A DNA stretch of 64,000 nt from Megalobrama amblycephala (lineage: Eukaryota; Chordata; Actinopteri; Cypriniformes; Xenocyprididae), in the NCBI RefSeq assembly GCF_018812025.1, contig NC_063046.1, positions 1,452,171-1,516,170 on the forward strand, given 5' to 3'. This document shows positions 61,038 to 64,000 of this stretch, one piece after another. The translations under genes were made by a program, and so were the position numbers. Below the pieces are notes generated by a model. It made no database searches. It saw only the letters and a program-made list of their open reading frames with translations, and had not been told where the DNA came from. Positions within the stretch are counted from its first letter, which is position 1, and each line of letters starts with the position of its first letter.

Positions 61038-62469
61038 AGCGAATGTTGCATGTGAATAAACAGCTAAAAGGAGATTCTATTTGTCCTTGTTTGCCGATGC
61101 GCTCTATTAACGTTAGGCTATATGTGTTGGTGTCTTCAGCCTTTGGGACGGGTTTTAAACCTCAGCCGTGTGTGTGTGTGTGTGTGTGTGTGTGAGTGAG
61201 TCTCCAGGCTAATACAGAATGCATGTCACAGAGAAACCGGCCCAAAGCAATCCAGGGTAACATAGCAACGGTTTCTGGATGAACTTTAGCCCAGCGTAAC
61301 ATCCATTAACCCGGAGTGAACCGCCAAATGAGACACACTTGTGGTTTTTAACAGCTAGCAGCTAAACCAGCAACGTGAAATGACTGATTCAGTTTTACAT
61401 GGCTTTGAAATGCTTTGAATTGTTCCATAATGACAGTCTTGTCCTTTGACACCAGCTGTCCATCACTGAGTCTCCTGGACAATTTAAAGGACGCATTCGG
61501 CGCTTGTGGAGATGATGTCAGATGTCATGGACATGTACAGTCTGAAAAACATCTAAAGCAGACCTCATCCCATGAAAACCACACCTGCTTCTCTTTGCCT
61601 GTCCTCCCTAAACCTTCAAATCTCTCTTTCCCAGTCGCTCGTCCTGATATGAAGGCTTGGCCTATGGGGCAAAAGCTTTTTGAAATAATCTTTAAACATT
61701 TTATATTCAAACACAACCCTTATCGTAATTCTTTTCTGCATGTGGATCCCTCTGGATCCCCGCGGCTCAGTGCGCCTGAATCAAATGTGAAGTCCAAATT
61801 TAAATCAAAGTCCTGTAAGCTGTGGTCTGTCCTGGTAAATAAGTCTGTCTTTAAGTATCAGATCTACGTGTGCAAGAAGAAAGGCAAATACAGAAAAGAG
61901 ATTATGAACCTTTAGTCACTCGTTATCACAAAATAAACTGTACTAAGGCATGAAATAATGATTAATATTGATCTGAGTTTATTCTGTGAGGAAAGAGTGT
62001 GTCATGAAACAGCAGCAATATGGTGAAAATCACTAATACACTGATCAATTATACACAAATATTTGACGGAATGCTGAAGATCTGTGGTTAAGCTAGTGAT
62101 AAAGTCAGCAGATAATTTGCCCTCTGTAAAATAAAGCAGCACTTCTGACAGCAGTCACACAGAGAAGTGACAAACCGTGATGACGAGGGACTGAAGGAGT
62201 GTGAAGCAGGAAAACGAGGAGTTGGAGGTGATCGTCAGCTGTGATGTCAGAGAGGAACGTGAGAGGTGAAGACAGCCGTGGGACATGAGCCTCTTTTCTC
62301 CAAACATGTGCTGGAAAACATTGAAAAATAAAATGAGATTAGTTTGGACATCATGTCAGCAATGGTAGTGATATTAGTTTGCTGAGCTTTATTCAGGTTT
62401 ACATACAGCGAAACCTCTGATACACGCAACAGAGAAGTCGTTTTTATCTCTGGGCTGTGTTTGAGTTTG
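61038..62469. other. Mostly non-coding stretch with one unexplained plus-strand frame
   Basis: A plus-strand frame with its first ATG at 61430 runs 162 codons to a stop at 61915, followed about 20 bases later by an AATAAA signal. It contains no domain I recognise. It is His/Lys/Ser-rich with basic blocks near the C-terminus (KSKFKSKSCK, KKKGKYRKE). A (TG)n run lies at 61169-61195. The rest is unremarkable. Confidence 0.3.
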
Positions 62470-62560
62470 GAAAACTGTGTATATTTACATTCATATTCAT
62501 GCATGTGGCAGACGCCTTTAACTAAAGCAACCAACAGTACATCCCAGGTGGAAAAAGTAC
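62470..62560 (-). repeat. SINE 3'-end fragment
   Basis: In reverse, GTTAAAGGCGTCTGCCACATG matches the 3' word of the SINE type at 56337. Only a short minus-oriented fragment is present. Confidence 0.45.
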
Positions 62561-62819
62561 ACTTCCATAATGTACTTAAAGTGATTTTCACGCACTAATT
62601 TTGCATACTAAATATATATACTACTATAATATACTAAAAATTCTTCTTTAGTTCTTCTTTAGTACCCATCTTTATATGAAAGATTGGTTCAAGTGTACTA
62701 CAAGTGGTAACTAAATAAACTTTTTAATACCGAGATAGTATGTTAAAAGCACATTTTAGTTCATATTCATGCTGTCTCAAAACAGCACAGCTGAGTACAC
62801 TTAGATGTTCTTAAGATCA

Positions 62820-64000
62820 TGGGCCCTATTTTAACGATCTAAGGCCTCGTTTACACTGCAGGTCTTGATGCCCAATTCTGATTTGCTGCCCATATCTATT
62901 TTATTTTTTTTTTGACCATCCTTTTACACTTTCTTTCAATTGTGACCCATTCATGTGTTTACACTTGCCATGCCATCTGAAACATTGCCAGTGGAGTAAC
63001 TGTTTTAAAAAGTGGGTGGGACAGGAATGTGTGTGGTGGGGTGGTGTATTTTAATTGTATTATCACAATAATAAATGCACAAATGATAGTTTCATCTTTA
63101 CATCTACTACAATACAATATATTGTTAGCCTCTAGAGTATTTTTGTTTCTTTTGTATTAGATACATCCGTGCCGTGAGATGTTTCAAAAGGTGGTGGGGA
63201 CAATATCGACCCTGGCAAAAAGTGGTGAGGACATGTTCCACCCGCAAATTACATCTGTGAACATCATGCATGCTTGAAGGGGGGTTATTGCACCACACAC
63301 AAAATATCCTCGAAAACAAATTTGTTTCTGTACGAGTCTTTAATTTTATCTTGAACTGACTCCTCTCCCCATAGGGTTAGAAGGCAGGTAACTGCGTTGT
63401 TGCCATTTACCGCCTCCACACGTGCTTCCTCCTGAGAATATCATGTCATTAAACTCGGAGAAGTACCAAATTGTTGCAGTTTCAATGACGTACAGAACGC
63501 AATGCCTCAGAAAATCCGATCTGCCCGTTACATGGCAGTCACACTGGCACATATCTGATTTATTTCCACACATGAATGAGGCCTGAAACCGATCTCGAAA
63601 TATTCGAATGCGTATGTTTTTATCCTGTTTACACGGTCAAAGAACACATCCGATCTCTGTCACAAATGAGCAAAAAATCAGAACTGGGTCACATTTCACT
63701 GACAGTGTAAACGAGCTCATGGTCTGAAGCACACGGCACAAGTCCGAATTCACTTTTGCTAGTTTAACAACTGGAAAAATGGTCGGCACGCCTGGCACAT
63801 GGTCTTAAAGGGTTCTATTCTAGTAATGAATCATGGGTGTGTTTTGGGTGTAACGTGCAATAAACCAATCAGATTCTCATCTCCCATTCCCTTTAAAAGC
63901 TAGTTGCGCTTGCAGATTCGCTACTTACATGGCAGACCGCTTTTTAATCACAGATTCGCTATTTAAAAAACTGAATTCTTTTCTAGCAAAGAAACGAGCG
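62820..64000. repeat. Interspersed repeat interrupted by a MITE, running off the window end
   Basis: GGGCCCTATTTTAACGATCT at 62821 begins a fish repeat that resumes after 63720 with CATGGTCTGAAGCACACGGC. Between them, 62842-63720 is bounded by GGCCTCGTTTACACTG and, in reverse, GAGCTCGTTTACACTG, so a second element seems to be inserted. The outer repeat is cut by the window edge. Confidence 0.55.

Overview
The window is vertebrate genomic DNA, almost certainly from a teleost fish and probably a cyprinid. The evidence is one recognisable vertebrate gene exon (a neurexin), many (CA)n/(TG)n microsatellites, two Tc1 transposons, hAT elements with 8-bp target duplications, and palindromic TTAA-flanked MITEs of the kind common in carp-like fishes. 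It is gene-poor: about 0.7 kb of 64 kb is confidently protein-coding.

The only secure gene part is the first coding exon of neurexin 2 (nrxn2) on the minus strand. Its coding part is 8290-7579, preceded by 5' UTR back to a strong splice acceptor at 8804/8803. It encodes a signal peptide, the LNS1 domain and the first EGF repeat, and ends in a GTAAG donor. Everything left of 7579 is therefore nrxn2 intron 2, and the sequence right of 8802 should be intron 1 up to an unidentified upstream exon. A CpG-dense segment at about 42.0-42.4 kb, with a minus-strand donor at 41987/41986, is my best candidate for the promoter and non-coding exon 1. That assignment is inference.

Layout. 0-2 kb: intron with a transposon end and a possible pair of tiny plus-strand exons. 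2.09-5.24 kb: a 3.15-kb pentanucleotide satellite which, read in the nrxn2 sense direction, is an interrupted (ATTCT)n array with higher-order duplications. 7.6-8.8 kb: the nrxn2 exon. 8.9-32 kb: intron with MITEs, a hAT MITE, a dead Tc1 element and microsatellites. 32.7-35.2 kb: a decayed LINE split by a 1.18-kb hAT element. 35-42 kb: MITEs, a 13-bp minisatellite and a dense microsatellite cluster next to the CpG-rich segment. 43-53 kb: more MITEs and a second, inverted, dead Tc1 copy. 53.8-56.3 kb: a short LTR element that appears to carry only a gag-like reading frame, interrupted by another hAT. 58.6-61.0 kb: LINE 3' ends and a second copy of the same LTR family. 62.8-64 kb: a MITE nested in another repeat.

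I found no operon-like or defence-like system. The most interesting items are the ATTCT satellite in neurexin intron sense orientation, the gag-only LTR family, the two nested hAT insertions with exact target duplications, and the pair of inverted Tc1 copies that share lesions but have lost different catalytic residues.
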